Assembly: GCF_027497255.1 (NCBI RefSeq)
Contig: NZ_CP114903.1
Span: 5,084,001 to 5,148,000, forward strand
DNA from: Micromonospora sp. WMMD882
GTDB lineage: Bacteria > Actinomycetota > Actinomycetes > Mycobacteriales > Micromonosporaceae
DNA length: 64,000 bases
Direction of reading: 5' to 3'
In this document: piece by piece, positions 1 through 7,788 of the stretch
Numbering within the stretch: position 1 is the first letter of the stretch
Layout: each line of letters begins with the position of its first letter
Program-made: the position numbers and the translations under genes
The notes under the pieces: generated by a model
Database searches by the model: none
What the model saw: the letters and a program-made list of their open reading frames with translations, nothing else
Told to the model about the DNA's origin: nothing

Positions 1-1062
1 ATGCCGGCGCTGCCCACCCTGGCCGTGGTCGGGGCGACCGGTGCCGTCGGCACCGTGGTGTGCGAGCTGCTCTCCGCCCGGAAGAACGTCTGGGGGGAGA
101 TCCGCCTGATCGCCTCGGCCCGCTCGGTCGGCCGACGGCTGCGCTGCCGGGGCGAGGAGCTCGTCGTCCAGGCCCTGACCCCGGAGGCGTTCGACGGCGT
201 CGACGTCGCCATGTTCGACGTGCCGGACGAGATCTCCGCCGAGTGGGCGCCGGTCGCGGTGGGCCGGGGCGCGGTCGCGGTCGACAACTCCGGCGCGTTC
301 CGGATGGACCGCGACGTCCCGCTGGTGGTGCCCGAGATCAACCCCGACCAGGTGCGCAACCGGCCCAAGGGCATCATCGCCAACGCCAACTGCACCACCC
401 TCGCGATGATCGTCGCGGTCGCGCCGCTGCACCGCGAGTACGGCCTGCGTGAGCTGGTGCTCGCCTCGTACCAGGCGGTCTCCGGGGCGGGCCAGGCCGG
501 CGTGGACATCCTGCACGACCAGCTCGGCAAGATCGCCGGGGACCGGACGCTCGGCTCCCGGCCGGGCAACGTACGGCAGGCCGTCGGGGACGACCTCGGC
601 CCGTTCCCCGCGCCGCTGGCGTTGAACGTGGTCCCCTGGGCCGGCTCGTCCGCCGACGCCGGCTGGTCGTCCGAGGAGATCAAGCTGCGCAACGAGTCGC
701 GCAAGATCCTCGGGCTGCCCGACCTGAAGGTCTCCGCCACCTGCGTCCGGGTGCCGGTGGTGACCGGCCACTCGGTGGCCGTACACGCGGTCTTCGCCGC
801 CGAGGTGGACGCCGAGGGCGCCCGCGAGGCGCTGCGCAACGCGCCCGGCGTGATCGTCGTCGACGATCCGGACGCCGGTGAGTTCCCGATGCCGATCGAC
901 GCGGTCGGCACCGACCCGTCCTGGGTGGGCCGGATCCGCCGCGCGCTGGACGACCCGCGCGCCCTGGACCTCTTCGTCACCGGCGACAACCTGCGCAAGG
1001 GCGCCGCCCTGAACACCGCGCAGATCGCCGAGCTGCTCGCCGCCGAGCTCCGCGCCCGCTGA
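1..1062 (+). CDS. asd: Aspartate-semialdehyde dehydrogenase
   Basis: A 353-residue enzyme that reduces L-4-aspartyl phosphate to aspartate semialdehyde with NADPH, at the branch leading to diaminopimelate/lysine, threonine and methionine. Visible in the sequence are the N-terminal dinucleotide loop GATGAVG (residues 11-17) and the catalytic motif NANCTTL with the nucleophile Cys131. The length is normal for the family. The ATG is base 1 of the window, so its ribosome-binding site cannot be seen and a start further left is possible. In actinobacteria asd normally follows aspartokinase, which would lie just outside. It converges with the GGDEF gene; the junction carries a 35-bp tandem duplication that starts within its TGA stop. 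Confidence 0.96.
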   Translation: MPALPTLAVVGATGAVGTVVCELLSARKNVWGEIRLIASARSVGRRLRCRGEELVVQALTPEAFDGVDVAMFDVPDEISAEWAPVAVGRGAVAVDNSGAFRMDRDVPLVVPEINPDQVRNRPKGIIANANCTTLAMIVAVAPLHREYGLRELVLASYQAVSGAGQAGVDILHDQLGKIAGDRTLGSRPGNVRQAVGDDLGPFPAPLALNVVPWAGSSADAGWSSEEIKLRNESRKILGLPDLKVSATCVRVPVVTGHSVAVHAVFAAEVDAEGAREALRNAPGVIVVDDPDAGEFPMPIDAVGTDPSWVGRIRRALDDPRALDLFVTGDNLRKGAALNTAQIAELLAAELRAR

Positions 1063-1131
1063 GGCTCTCAGGCGGGGGCGAGGCGGACGCCGTCGCAGGC
1101 TCTCAGGCGGGGGCGAGGCGGACGCCGTCGC
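1062..1131. repeat. Perfect 35-bp tandem duplication at a convergent gene junction
   Basis: Two identical 35-bp units, 1062-1096 and 1097-1131, lie head to tail with no spacer. The unit contains the last codons and stop codon of the minus-strand GGDEF gene, so an extra copy of that 3' end sits just downstream of the real stop. The left unit begins with the last base of the asd stop codon. Confidence 0.95.
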
Positions 1132-2524
1132 GGCCGGCCCGCTTGACCGCGTAGAGAGCCTGGTCGGCGCGGCGCAGCGTCGACTCGGACGACTCGCCGG
1201 GCTGGGGCAGGGCCACGCCGACGCTGATCGTCCGGCCGGTCTCCCGGGCCGCCTGGGCGAGCCGCCCGGCGATGCGGACCGCCTCGTCCGGGCGGCTCAC
1301 CTCGATGACCGCCACGAACTCGTCCCCGCCCACCCGGTACAGCTCGTCGCCCTGCCGCAGCGCCGCCTGCAACGCCCGGGCCAGGGTGACCAGCACCCGG
1401 TCGCCGGCCTGGTGGCCGTACGTGTCGTTGACGCTCTTGAAACCGTCCACGTCGATGGCGAGCAGGGCGGTCCGGCCCGGTACGGCGGCGGCGATCCGCC
1501 GGCCGAACGGGCCGGTGTGCCCCAGCCCGGTGAGCGGGTCGGAGCTGGCCTGCTCGCGTAGCCGGGCCAGGGTGCGCAGCCGGTCCAGGCAGGTCCACGC
1601 CTGGTTGGCGAGCAACTCGATCAGGTTGACCGTGGTCGGGTCCGGCCGCAGCAGCCGCTCGTCGGCGACCAGCAGCATGCCACCGGTGTCCGGCGGCCCG
1701 ACCGGCACGGTGATCAGGGTGCGCACCCCGGCGCGCGCCAGCGGTAGATGGTCCGAGATCGGCGGGTGGCCCGGCTCACCGAGGGTGTAGCCGGGGCCGT
1801 ACCGGTGGGCGCGGCTCATCAACCGGCCGAGCGGCCCCGGCCCGGCCTCGACCAGCTCGGCGCGGAGCCGGGACTCCAGCTCGCCCGGCACGCGCGGCGG
1901 GGCCCCGAGCCGGGGACCGTCGACGTCGGGCAGCACCAGCACGGCGGCGGAGAGCCCGGAGACGTCCCGGGCGGCGCAGATCGCCGCGGTCAGCAGGTCC
2001 CACTCGGTGGGGGCCGAGCTGAACGCGGCGGCGTGCCGCAGCATCTTCTCGCTGCGGCTCTCCGCCGGGGGGCCGCCGAGCGCCATGATCCGCGCGCCGA
2101 GCCGGGTGGCGATCCGGTCGGCGGCCGCCCGCCAGGGGCCCAGCTCCACCGGCTCGGACCACTGGAGGTCGAGGACGCCGAGCGGCCGGCCGGCCGGGTC
2201 GGTCACCGGCACGCAGATCTCGGCGGTCACGTCCGGCCGGACCGGCAGGTAGTCCGGATCGTCGGCGACCCGGGCCACGGTGGCCCCGACGCCCGAGGCG
2301 TAGACCCGCCCGACGATCCCCGTCTTCGGGGGCACGGTGGCGTACACCTGCCAGGAGCCGGTGGCGGCGACGCACCGCAGCCGGTCGTGGACCTGGAGCA
2401 GGACGGAGATCGTCGCCGGGGCGTACCGGGACAGAGTGTCGACGGTCCACTGGCAGGCTTCGACGGCGGTCGACGCCATGGGCAGGCGTACCGTCACGTC
2501 ACGGATGACTCGATCCAGATCCAC
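1103..2524 (-). CDS. GAF-GGDEF diguanylate cyclase
   Basis: A cytoplasmic protein of about 473 residues predicted to make cyclic di-GMP from two GTP. The N-terminal half looks like GAF sensor sequence, with a second GAF-like stretch before the C-terminal cyclase domain. The catalytic signature GGDEF is intact. Five residues upstream is RQGD, which fits the RxxD inhibitory site for product feedback. There is no transmembrane segment, so the signal sensed is probably cytoplasmic. I chose the GTG at 2524 because protein-like sequence begins there; the frame stays open to a GTG at 2722, but that extension is low-complexity and has no clear Shine-Dalgarno. It is convergent with asd and its 3' end is duplicated. 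Confidence 0.85.
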   Translation of the reverse strand: MDLDRVIRDVTVRLPMASTAVEACQWTVDTLSRYAPATISVLLQVHDRLRCVAATGSWQVYATVPPKTGIVGRVYASGVGATVARVADDPDYLPVRPDVTAEICVPVTDPAGRPLGVLDLQWSEPVELGPWRAAADRIATRLGARIMALGGPPAESRSEKMLRHAAAFSSAPTEWDLLTAAICAARDVSGLSAAVLVLPDVDGPRLGAPPRVPGELESRLRAELVEAGPGPLGRLMSRAHRYGPGYTLGEPGHPPISDHLPLARAGVRTLITVPVGPPDTGGMLLVADERLLRPDPTTVNLIELLANQAWTCLDRLRTLARLREQASSDPLTGLGHTGPFGRRIAAAVPGRTALLAIDVDGFKSVNDTYGHQAGDRVLVTLARALQAALRQGDELYRVGGDEFVAVIEVSRPDEAVRIAGRLAQAARETGRTISVGVALPQPGESSESTLRRADQALYAVKRAGRDGVRLAPA

Positions 2525-3186
2525 GCAGGCGTCGTTCCAGGTCAGGACGGGTCCGGCGGGTCCGGACCCCGCGAGCAAGCCTACCCACGCCGCCGATGGG
2601 CCCGACGTGCTCGTACACATGTTCCATCCACAGGGTGTGGACGACGGCTGTGGACGACGGTCGGCGCGGTGGCCCGGGTCGACGGGTGGACGCCGGCCCG
2701 GGCCACCACCGAAACCGTCCACATGAGAGGATCGTCGTCGACGCCGGTCCGGTCACCTGGTCGTGCTGTTGCGGTGGCGGTGGCCGTGAAATCGTGCGTA
2801 AGAAGCCGCCCGACGTGGTCGCGGTGCGTCGATGCCGCCTGCCTGCGCAATTTCCCCGGATCACCCGTTCGGCTTCTGCCGGCGCGGCCGACGGCAGTTA
2901 CCTCGACTGTCGATCGGGTGCCTCTCGATCACTGGTGGAGCCCGGCCGGTCGTTGCTCACCCGTGCCGACCTGCGTCATCACCCTCAGTGTATAGGCATG
3001 CGCCGATCGACTGAGGCGCATGGTCCGTTCGGTCGTGGTTGATCAACCGCCCAGTCGTTACTTGCCCGTGCAGCTTTCTGAACGCCACATGTGGTATCAC
3101 CATCGATAGCCTCAGGCATTCTTCACGGAAACGTGGGAGCCCGTGCCGTCGGTTTGCCCGGCGGCCTTTCGGAATGTGGGGGAATC
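2525..3186. other. Intergenic region, no confident gene
   Basis: About 660 bases between the divergent GGDEF gene and a small plus-strand ORF. The part from about 2980 to 3130 is clearly less GC-rich than its surroundings and probably holds the promoters of both. Around 2636-2660 a 13-base TGTGGACGACGGC unit occurs twice in tandem. Short open frames here have biased composition and no recognisable product. No RNA gene or riboswitch is evident. Confidence 0.6.
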
Positions 3187-3387
3187 GTGAGCAGCAACCT
3201 GAAGGGCGGAGACCTTCCCATCAACCGGCGCTTCCCGTCGGCGGGGCGCTGGGCGCTCCTCGACCGGGCCGACCGCGACCGGCGCGGCGCCGGCGACCCG
3301 AGCGCGTTCGACGGCAGCGGCGACGCCGCCGTCCAGAACCCGGCCCGACCCGACTGCGGGTCGGGCGGCAGCTACGCGTACCGCTGA
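3187..3387 (+). CDS. Small hypothetical protein (66 residues)
   Basis: A possible small gene with a GTG start at 3187, preceded by GGGGGA only three bases upstream, and ending in TGA. The product is hydrophilic and rich in Arg, Asp and Gly, with one Cys near the C-terminus and a tail ending in GSGGSYAYR. No signal peptide, membrane helix or known domain is visible, and I do not recognise it. It follows a lower-GC, promoter-like stretch and precedes the nucleotidase gene. No modifying enzyme lies beside it, so a peptide-precursor role would be speculation. An in-frame ATG exists at 3091. It may be a chance frame. Confidence 0.4.
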   Translation: MSSNLKGGDLPINRRFPSAGRWALLDRADRDRRGAGDPSAFDGSGDAAVQNPARPDCGSGGSYAYR

Positions 3388-3739
3388 CCAACCGGAAACC
3401 CACCGTCGCGCCGGCTCTGACGGGAGGCCGGCGGGGCGGTCCGGAGCGGTGCCGTCGCCGGCGTCGGCCGGCTGTGGTGGCATGCCGGCGTCGGCCGGCT
3501 GTGGTGGCCGCCGGTGACCCTGATCGATCCGCTCCGGCGACCCGTCAGCCGGTAGGGCGTGCCGGCGCCCGCCGGAGCGGATCGTGACCGGTCGACCGAA
3601 CCCGGCCGGGATGAGAGGCTGTCGGACGGCAGGACGCCGCCCCCGGGCGGCGACCCGCGATCGACCCTGCAACGGTACGGATCAGGAGCCCGGACGACTC
3701 ATCGCCGGCTCCCACGCACCGACCCTCACGAGGAGTTCC
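3388..3739. other. Intergenic region with a 25-bp direct repeat
   Basis: About 350 bases between the small ORF and the nucleotidase. A perfect 25-bp direct repeat occurs at 3457-3481 and 3484-3508, separated by two bases. Beyond the nucleotidase ribosome-binding site GAGGAG just before 3740 I see no gene or clear promoter. Confidence 0.6.
3457..3508. repeat. 25-bp direct repeat, two copies
   Basis: Copies at 3457-3481 and 3484-3508 are identical, giving a period of 27 bases. The unit contains internal GCCGGC palindromes. It lies in non-coding DNA upstream of the secreted nucleotidase gene. Confidence 0.9.
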
Positions 3740-5434
3740 ATGTCCGTCTCCGGGATGCGTCGCCGGGCCGCGATCGGTCTGGCCGTGATCTCCGCGGCCG
3801 CGTTCAGCGCGATCGCCGCGACCCCCACCCAGGCCCACCGACCGGGGCCCAAGCCGGTCGACGTCAAGCTGCTCGCCCTCAACGACTTCCACGGCAACCT
3901 GGAACCGCCGTCCGGCTCCAGCGGCACCATCGCCGGGCAGCCCGCGGGCGGCGCGGAATACCTGGCCACCCACCTCAGGGAGCTGAGCCAGGAGGCCAGG
4001 AAGAAGAACACCATCACGGTCGCCGCCGGTGACCTGATCGGCGCGTCGCCGCTGCTGTCCGCCGCGTTCCACGACGAGCCGACCATCGAGGCGCTGTCGA
4101 TGGCCGGGCTGGACTACGCCAGCGTCGGCAACCACGAGTTCGACGAGGGCCCGGCCGAGCTGCTCCGGATCCAGAACGGCGGCTGCCACCCGGTCGACGG
4201 CTGCGCCGCCGGCGCCCGGTACAAGGGGGCCGGTTTCCAGTACCTGTCGGCCAACGCCTTCAAGACCTCCAACGGCCAGCCGCTGCTGCCGCCGTACGCC
4301 GTCCACAAGGTCGACGGGGTCAAGGTCGGCTTCATCGGCATGACGCTGGAGGGCACCCCGGACATCGTCAGCAAGGAGGGCACCGCCGGTCTGACCTTCG
4401 GCGACGAGGCGGACACCGCCAACCGGTACGCGCGCGAGCTGCGCCGCAAGGGCGTCGAGACGATCGTGGTGCTGCTGCACGAGGGCGGCAACCAGGCCGG
4501 CGCCGGCGGCATCAACGACTGCGTCGACTTCAGCGGCCCGGTGGTGGACATCGCCAACCGGATGGACCCGTCGATCGACGTGGTCGTCAGCGGGCACACC
4601 CACCAGGCGTACAACTGTGAGATCGGCGGCAAGCTGGTCACCAGCGCCAGCTCGTTCGGTCGGCTGGTCACCGACATCGACCTGAAGATCGACAGGCGTA
4701 CCGGCGACGTGCTGAGCATGCGGGCGGAGAACGTCGTGGTCACCCGGGACGTCACCAAGGACCCGAAGCAGACCGCGCTGATCGACCGCTACAAGAAGAT
4801 CCTCGGCCCGGTCGCCGGCCAGGTCGTCGGCACCACCAGCGCGCCGCTGACCCGCGCCCAGGAGACCCTCTTCGGTACGACGCTGGGCGAGTCCACCATG
4901 GGCAACGTGATCGCCGACGCGCAGCTCGCCGCCACCGACAACGAGCAGAACGCGGTCGCCGCCTTCATGAACCCGGGCGGGGTACGCGCCGATCTGGACG
5001 CCGGGCAGGTCACCTACGAGGAGGCGTTCACGGTCCAGCCGTTCGCCAACAACCTCACCACCCTCGACCTGACCGGGGCGCAGCTCTACTGCGTGCTGGA
5101 GCAGCAGTTCACCGTCGGGCGCACGCTCTACCCGTCCGGGTCGGTCCGTTACACGGTGAACCCGGCCGGGACCACCGCGCCGGTCGCCGACCCGTGCGCG
5201 GGTAGCCGGGTCGTGCCGGGCAGCCTGACCATCGGTGGTACGGCGGTCACCGCCGACGCCACCTACCGGATCACGGTGAACAGCTTCCTGGCCGGCGGCG
5301 GGGACGGCTTCAGCGTGCTGGCGCAGGGCACCAACCGGGTCACCGGCATGATCGATCTGGACGCCCTGATCGTGTACCTCAAGGCGAGCTCGCCGATCGC
5401 CGCGCCGGCGCTGGACCGCATCGCGGTCGCCTGA
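3740..5434 (+). CDS. Secreted bifunctional metallophosphatase/5'-nucleotidase
   Basis: A 564-residue exported enzyme that removes phosphate from nucleotides outside the cell (UshA/5'-nucleotidase family). A signal peptide covers roughly residues 1-32 (Arg-rich start, Ala-rich core, TQA-H cleavage region). The N-terminal metallophosphatase domain shows NDFHG, AGDLIG, GNHEFDEG and SGHTH. The C-terminal substrate domain includes MNPGGVRADL and VQPFANNL. I chose the ATG at 3740 because GAGGAG lies correctly before it and the signal peptide starts there; the frame is open further upstream. It is monocistronic and ends at a strong hairpin terminator. Likely role: phosphate and nucleoside scavenging. 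Confidence 0.93.
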   Translation: MSVSGMRRRAAIGLAVISAAAFSAIAATPTQAHRPGPKPVDVKLLALNDFHGNLEPPSGSSGTIAGQPAGGAEYLATHLRELSQEARKKNTITVAAGDLIGASPLLSAAFHDEPTIEALSMAGLDYASVGNHEFDEGPAELLRIQNGGCHPVDGCAAGARYKGAGFQYLSANAFKTSNGQPLLPPYAVHKVDGVKVGFIGMTLEGTPDIVSKEGTAGLTFGDEADTANRYARELRRKGVETIVVLLHEGGNQAGAGGINDCVDFSGPVVDIANRMDPSIDVVVSGHTHQAYNCEIGGKLVTSASSFGRLVTDIDLKIDRRTGDVLSMRAENVVVTRDVTKDPKQTALIDRYKKILGPVAGQVVGTTSAPLTRAQETLFGTTLGESTMGNVIADAQLAATDNEQNAVAAFMNPGGVRADLDAGQVTYEEAFTVQPFANNLTTLDLTGAQLYCVLEQQFTVGRTLYPSGSVRYTVNPAGTTAPVADPCAGSRVVPGSLTIGGTAVTADATYRITVNSFLAGGGDGFSVLAQGTNRVTGMIDLDALIVYLKASSPIAAPALDRIAVA

Positions 5435-5466
5435 CGGCTCACCACCGGCCGACCCTGGTCGATCCG

Positions 5467-5500
5467 GACCGGCCCCGGAGCTCCGGCTCCGGGGCCGGTC
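5467..5500 (+). terminator. Hairpin terminator after the 5'-nucleotidase
   Basis: A perfect 15-bp inverted repeat (arms 5467-5481 and 5486-5500) with a TCCG loop, 33 bases after the stop codon. It has no U-run, as is common in actinobacteria. Confidence 0.85.
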
Positions 5501-5672
5501 TGCTTTCGGGCCGGTCTGCTGCTGGGCCGGTCCGGCTCTTGGGGCGGTCTGCGCCTGGGCCCATGCTCCCGGCGGCCGGGCCGATCGGTCGGTCACCCTC
5601 GGTGACGTGGGGCGGGTGGAGGTGGAGCAGATGGACCCTTTGGAGCTGCCCCGGATATGGGGCACAGCCGCT

Positions 5673-5792
5673 CGGCCTGGTCGGTCTGGTCGGTCTGGTC
5701 GGTTTGGTCTGGTCGGGTCGGTCTGGTCGAATCGATCTGGTCGGGTCGGACGGGTCGGGCGGTCTGGTCGGTCCGGTCTGGTCGGGCCGGTC
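5673..5792. repeat. Degenerate GGTCTGGTC tandem tract
   Basis: About 120 bases made almost entirely of variants of GGTCTGGTC/GGTCGGGTC. Read on the plus strand it is strongly C-poor and G/T-rich, unlike the flanks. It lies between convergent genes and ends at the stop codon of the FAD monooxygenase gene, so it would form that gene's 3' untranslated region. The rest of 5435-5792 contains only the terminator and GC-rich spacer. Confidence 0.85.
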
Positions 5793-7004
5793 TCAGTCTG
5801 GCTGGGCGGAGGGGACGACCGGCGGATCCCAGTCGGCGTACCGGGCCATCGACCGCAACGCGACGCGTGGTGGCGTCAGGCGCAGCACGGCGTTCCGCAG
5901 GCCCACCGCGACGGGGTCGCGTAGTTGCTGACCGAACCGGCCGACCTGGAACGCGGCCCGGGCGACCGCCTGGGAGCGGGGACGCCGCTGGGCGTCGTAC
6001 GCGACGAGGGCCGCCACCACGTCGGCCGTCGGGGCGCACGCGGCGGCGAGGACGACGGCGTCCTCAATGGCCTGGTTCGCCCCCTGCCCCAGGTTCGGGG
6101 TCATCGCGTGCGCCGCGTCACCGAGCAGCGCGACGGCGCCCACCCGGTACGACGGCAGCGGAGTGCCGAGATGGTGGATGTCGGTACGGATGACCGCCTC
6201 GGCCCGGGTCGCGTCCAGCAACGCCGGAACGGGATGGTGCCACGTGCCGAACAGCGCCCGCACCAACCGCGCCTCGTCACCGGTGGGGGACGCCCGACCG
6301 GCCTCGGCGTTCACCGCGGCGAACCAGTACACCCGGCCGTCGCCGAGCGGCACCATGCCGAACTCGGCGCCCCGGCCCCAACTGACTGCGGTGGCCAGGT
6401 CGCCACGCCACGGCTGGTCGGTGACTCCACGCCAGGCGGTCGACCCCGCGTACGCCGGTGGCGGGGCATCCGGCCACAGCCGGGCCCGTACGACGCTGTC
6501 GATGCCGTCGGCCGCGACGACCAGATCCGGTACGACGGAGGCGTGCCGGCCGTCGTGCCGGTAGGTCACCCGTGGCGGCGGCCCAGACGTGACGTCCACC
6601 ACCTCGGCGCCGGTGACGATCCGGTCCGCCGGCAGCGCCGCGCGCAGGAGCCGGTGCAGCGTGACCCGGTGGATGCCCAGCGCCGCCGTGCCCAGGGCCC
6701 GGCTCATCGCCGCGCCGTCCACACGGGAGAGCCACCGCCCGGACGCGGTACGGAGGCCCCCCGGGGCGTCGACGTGCCCGGCGTCGCGCACCGCGTCGCC
6801 GACGCCCAGCGCGTCCAGCCCCCGCAGCCCGTTGGCCATCAGGGTCAGGCCGGCGCCGACCTCGCCGAACCGCGGGGCCTGCTCCAGCACCAGCACGTCC
6901 CACCCGCGTCGGCGCAGGCCGATCGCGGCACACAGGCCACCGATGCCGGCCCCGATCACCACGGCGCTCGCGTCACCCACAGCGTCCTCCCGGGCCACGG
7001 ACAT
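5793..7004 (-). CDS. FAD-dependent aromatic-type monooxygenase
   Basis: A 403-residue cytoplasmic flavoprotein of the PHBH-like group A hydroxylase family (salicylate/3-hydroxybenzoate hydroxylase-like), which uses FAD and NAD(P)H to hydroxylate a substrate. Visible motifs: N-terminal FAD loop VIGAGIGG, the DG motif AADGIDSVVR, and the GD motif GDAAHAMTPNLGQG. The length fits the family. The ATG at 7004 starts just before the Rossmann motif; an in-frame GTG at 7046 would add 14 residues and neither has a strong Shine-Dalgarno. It stands alone with no catabolic partner or regulator beside it, so the substrate cannot be inferred. It converges with the nucleotidase gene. Confidence 0.88.
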   Translation of the reverse strand: MSVAREDAVGDASAVVIGAGIGGLCAAIGLRRRGWDVLVLEQAPRFGEVGAGLTLMANGLRGLDALGVGDAVRDAGHVDAPGGLRTASGRWLSRVDGAAMSRALGTAALGIHRVTLHRLLRAALPADRIVTGAEVVDVTSGPPPRVTYRHDGRHASVVPDLVVAADGIDSVVRARLWPDAPPPAYAGSTAWRGVTDQPWRGDLATAVSWGRGAEFGMVPLGDGRVYWFAAVNAEAGRASPTGDEARLVRALFGTWHHPVPALLDATRAEAVIRTDIHHLGTPLPSYRVGAVALLGDAAHAMTPNLGQGANQAIEDAVVLAAACAPTADVVAALVAYDAQRRPRSQAVARAAFQVGRFGQQLRDPVAVGLRNAVLRLTPPRVALRSMARYADWDPPVVPSAQPD

Positions 7005-7305
7005 GGAGCACCAGACTACGTATCCGCCGCGCGGCGGGGTTTCCACGGGCGGCGCCGCCGCCGGGCTTCCAGGGGCGGCGTCGCCCGCGAGATGGCTCGT
7101 CGTGCCCGCGCCCGGCTACCACCCCTCCCGTACGGTGTCACGCGCGGCGCTGGCCCGGACCGTCCCGCCGGTGGGCATCGGCCCCGCGAGCCGTCCGCCT
7201 GGTACCCGACGATGGCGTCGGCCGGAGGTGACCGCCGCTCGGCCACAGGCCGCCGTCGTGCGGGAACGCGGTTTCCGGGCGGGCCGCCGGAACCCTCCGT
7301 GGACA

Positions 7306-7334
7306 TTGACAAGCGCCACTGGGCAAACTACGTT
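7306..7334 (+). promoter_or_regulatory. Candidate promoter TTGACA-N17-TACGTT
   Basis: A consensus -35 box TTGACA (7306-7311) is followed 17 bases later by TACGTT (7329-7334). It points towards the xylanase gene but lies about 450 bases upstream, so it would make a long leader or an unrecognised transcript. Confidence 0.5.
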
Positions 7335-7535
7335 CGGATCGACCAGAGAAGGTTCGTGCGCTCGCTGGCGGAGCTCGCCCGCGTGCCTGCGATGGGCAGC
7401 GGAGCCGGCCGGCTCCACCGGACCGGCCACCACGGAGGGCAACCGTGGGCCCCGCTGGGTCGGCGCTCACGTGCCGTCGGCCGTCCGCCTCGCGCCCGCC
7501 GCGACCGGTGGGCGTGACCGCCGGCCCGATGTCGT

Positions 7536-7549
7536 TGTGAGCGCTAACA
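7536..7549. promoter_or_regulatory. LacI-family operator upstream of the xylanase
   Basis: TGTGAGCGCTAACA is a 14-base imperfect palindrome around the AGCGCT core typical of LacI-family sugar repressors; only one symmetric pair is mismatched. It lies 240 bases before the GH30 start. Inference: repression of the glycosidase, relieved by a sugar inducer. No LacI-type gene is present in the window. Confidence 0.6.
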
Positions 7550-7788
7550 TCGCCGGCCCGGGTGGCACCCCGTCAGCGCCGGGCTAGCGCAGCACCTGGC
7601 TCACGGCTGAGTGGCCGGCTGACGTGCCGCCCCGATGCCCGCCGCCAGCGTGTCGACGCCTCTCCGGCCGTCACCCGCTGTCAGGTATCCCACGTCCTGC
7701 CGGGCGCGGCTCCTACCTGCGCGGCCAACCAGACGCCTTCGCGCTCGACCGGAGGCGCCGGCCGTCCTCCCACCCCAGGAGAAGCTTG

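Larger units (their letters stand above)
7005..7788. other. 784-base intergenic region upstream of the xylanase
   Basis: A long divergent regulatory region. It contains a near-consensus sigma-70-type promoter (7306-7334), a LacI-type operator (7536-7549) and the xylanase ribosome-binding site AGGAGA at 7777-7782. Several open frames cross it, but none has convincing codon use or a recognisable product. Confidence 0.6.

Noticed and set aside
2625..2665. DnaA-box-like TCCACAG and TGTGGAC sequences
   Set aside because: They are few and imperfect, and no dnaA, dnaN or other origin genes are nearby.
3545..5665. 706-residue minus-strand open frame opposite the 5'-nucleotidase
   Set aside because: Biased composition without domains, antisense to a gene with signal peptide and intact metal motifs.
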